Below are positions 5,314-7,015 of a stretch of DNA of 7,015 nucleotides, piece by piece. This DNA comes from Methylotenera sp. GTDB lineage: Bacteria > Pseudomonadota > Gammaproteobacteria > Burkholderiales > Methylophilaceae. The DNA lies in assembly GCA_027310735.1 (NCBI GenBank), contig DAIDAH010000147.1, forward strand, positions 1 to 7,015. Reading direction: 5' to 3'. Every line of letters starts with the position of its first letter. Position 1 is the first letter of the stretch. Under the pieces are notes generated by a model. It saw only the letters and a list, made by a program, of their open reading frames with translations. It was not told where the DNA came from and ran no database searches. Position numbers and translations under genes: made by a program.

Positions 5314-7015
5314 TGGCTATGCATAATCCTCCTGTTATAGTGAAGTTGCCTGCATGGCGCCGCCGGATATTGCTGGTGTGTGTGCTATTGGGTTTTGCGG
5401 CATTGTTGGGGCGCAGCGTATATCTACAAAGTTTTCATAAGCGCTTTTTACAAGAGAAGGGTGATGCACGTTATAGCCGTACACTTGTTTTGCCTTCACA
5501 TCGTGGAAAAATAACAGATAGATATGGCGAGTTACTTGCGATTAGTTCTCCCGTTGAATCAGTATGGGCGAGCCCGCCAGATGTAAAAATTAATGCAACC
5601 CAAACAAAAAAAATCGCAGACTTGTTGAATCTTAAGCCCGATGCGGTAAGTAAGAAATTGGCGAATGATGAACGTGAGTTTGTCTATCTCAAACGACGCA
5701 TTTCGCCTGAACTGGCTGCACAAGTCATGAAACTTGGCGTTTCTGGCATTTATTTGCAGCGTGAGTACAAGCGTTATTACCCCGCAGGTGAAGTGACTGC
5801 GCATTTGGTCGGTTTTACCGGGCCGGATGATAAAGGTACTGGCGAAAAAGGATTGGAAGGTTTTGAGTTGCTGAAAAATGATGAGCTATCAGGTACAGAA
5901 GGTAGTCGTCGTGTAATTAAGGATCGGTCAGGCCATATTATTGAAGATCTTGAAGCCGTGAAAGTGCCTCAAGACGGTCATGATATTGTGCTGTCTATTG
6001 ATCGAAGAATTCAATATTTGGCATACCGTGAATTGCTGAAGGCTGTAGAGGCGCATCAGGCGCTCGCTGGTGCAGCCATTGTGCTGGACGCTAAAACGGG
6101 TGAAGTACTCGCGATGGCTAATGTGCCTACCTATAACCCAAATAATCCCGTCAATATTCAAGGAAAGACACGTAACCGCGCAATCGTGGATACATTCGAA
6201 CCTGGTTCTACCATGAAGCCTGTTACGGTTTCGGCTGCACTGGAAAGTGGAAAGTACAGGCCAGATACCAAAATTGATACGGCACCCGGTTATTTGAAAA
6301 TCGGACCGGCAACCATACATGACTCACATGCACACGGTGTGCTAACCGTGGCTGAGGTGATACAAAAATCATCTAATGTAGGCGCATCTAAGATCGCCTT
6401 GTCTTTAGACAAGAAACTCATGTGGGATACGTTTAATGAGTTAGGTTTTGGTGCAAAAACACATATTGGTTTTCCTGGAGAGGCATCGGGACGTGTGCGT
6501 GATTACAAAACATGGCGTCCCATTGAGCAGGCTACGATGTCATTTGGTAATGGGATTAGTGTCACCTTGTTGCAGTTGGCGCATGCTTACACCGTGTTTG
6601 CCAATGATGGCGAGTTGAAGCCGGTTTCATTGCTAAAGTTACAAGACCCACCGGTAGGTACACAGGTGTTCAGTGCTGAAACCGCGCATAACATGAAGGA
6701 TATGCTGGAAATGGTCGTGTTGCCAGGTGGTACCGCCCTTAAAGCGCAGGTGTTGGGTTATCGCGTGGCCGGTAAAACAGGTACAACACATAAGCTAGGG
6801 CCGCATGGTTACGAAAAAAATAAATACGTAGGCTCTTTTATCGGTATGGCACCTGCCTCGAATCCGCGTTTGATTATGGCTGTGATGATTGATGAGCCAA
6901 ATATTGCTGGTGATCAGTATTATGGCGGAGCTGTTGCTGCGCCTGTATTTAGCGCAGTCATGACGGATGCGCTACGGATGCTGGCGATACCACAAGATGC
7001 ACCAAACAATAACGT
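5313..7015 (+). CDS. ftsI: Septal transpeptidase FtsI (PBP3), 3' end cut by the window
   Basis: FtsI is the class B penicillin-binding protein that cross-links septal peptidoglycan, working with FtsW and activated by FtsQLB. The frame starts at ATG 5313, overlapping the ftsL stop, and is open to the window edge (567 codons). Residues 1-15 are cytoplasmic and 17-34 form the membrane anchor (ILLVCVLLGFAALLG). The non-catalytic domain begins with RGKITDRYGELLA (64-76), typical of class B enzymes, and includes GEKGLEGFE. The transpeptidase domain carries all three catalytic motifs: S299-TM-K302 (in EPGSTMKP), S353-S-N355 and K488-T-G490 followed by TT. Spacing matches E. coli PBP3 (S307, S359, K494). 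E. coli FtsI has 588 residues, so only roughly 10-25 residues should be missing. Nothing suggests truncation other than the window boundary. By dcw order, murE is expected next. Confidence 0.97.
   Translation, partial: MAMHNPPVIVKLPAWRRRILLVCVLLGFAALLGRSVYLQSFHKRFLQEKGDARYSRTLVLPSHRGKITDRYGELLAISSPVESVWASPPDVKINATQTKKIADLLNLKPDAVSKKLANDEREFVYLKRRISPELAAQVMKLGVSGIYLQREYKRYYPAGEVTAHLVGFTGPDDKGTGEKGLEGFELLKNDELSGTEGSRRVIKDRSGHIIEDLEAVKVPQDGHDIVLSIDRRIQYLAYRELLKAVEAHQALAGAAIVLDAKTGEVLAMANVPTYNPNNPVNIQGKTRNRAIVDTFEPGSTMKPVTVSAALESGKYRPDTKIDTAPGYLKIGPATIHDSHAHGVLTVAEVIQKSSNVGASKIALSLDKKLMWDTFNELGFGAKTHIGFPGEASGRVRDYKTWRPIEQATMSFGNGISVTLLQLAHAYTVFANDGELKPVSLLKLQDPPVGTQVFSAETAHNMKDMLEMVVLPGGTALKAQVLGYRVAGKTGTTHKLGPHGYEKNKYVGSFIGMAPASNPRLIMAVMIDEPNIAGDQYYGGAVAAPVFSAVMTDALRMLAIPQDAPNNN

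Noticed and set aside
5928..6320. 130-codon minus-strand frame
   Set aside because: It lies opposite the catalytic part of ftsI (STMK motif); an antisense shadow with no ribosome site or family resemblance.

Overview
The window comes from a moderate-GC Gram-negative proteobacterium, most likely a betaproteobacterium. The gene order rnpB then mraZ-rsmH-ftsL-ftsI, the compact RNase P RNA and the general protein character suggest a Methylophilaceae-like methylotroph. The class is a reasonable inference; the family is a guess that the sequence alone cannot settle.

Left part (1-2374): after about 240 bases with no convincing gene, three genes are read leftward on the minus strand, probably as one transcript. 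In transcription order they encode an exported protein of unknown function (2374 to 1877), an exported Cys-type glutathione peroxidase (1810 to 1277) and an exported trypsin-like serine protease with a C-terminal TPR-like helical region (1266 to 244). All three have N-terminal signal peptides, so this looks like a small envelope-maintenance group handling peroxide and misfolded or damaged proteins, with one uncharacterised member.

Middle (2375-3437): a divergent intergenic region carries a perfect 30-bp AT-rich palindrome. It is followed by an extended -10 promoter and the RNase P RNA gene rnpB on the plus strand. The RNA is compact: P3 is minimal, P12-P14 is strongly compressed, and P19 is lengthened. 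About 500 bases without a gene follow. They contain the promoter of the division and cell-wall (dcw) cluster: an A-tract UP-like element, TTGCAT-N17-TATAGT, and three GTGGGG repeats at exact 10-bp spacing that match the MraZ operator.

Right part (3438-7015): the start of the dcw operon on the plus strand, mraZ-rsmH-ftsL-ftsI, with every junction overlapping (GTGA, ATGA, TAATG), so translation is probably coupled. MraZ is expected to repress its own operon through the GTGGGG array. RsmH methylates 16S rRNA. FtsL (with FtsB and FtsQ) activates the septal transpeptidase FtsI, whose gene runs off the right edge just short of its expected end.

No mobile element, CRISPR array, tRNA or defence system was seen. 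The window is mostly well-known housekeeping DNA. The points most worth a second look are the perfect palindrome between the exported-protein group and rnpB, the unknown exported protein, the altered active-site motif of the glutathione peroxidase, and the unusual termini of RsmH and FtsL.
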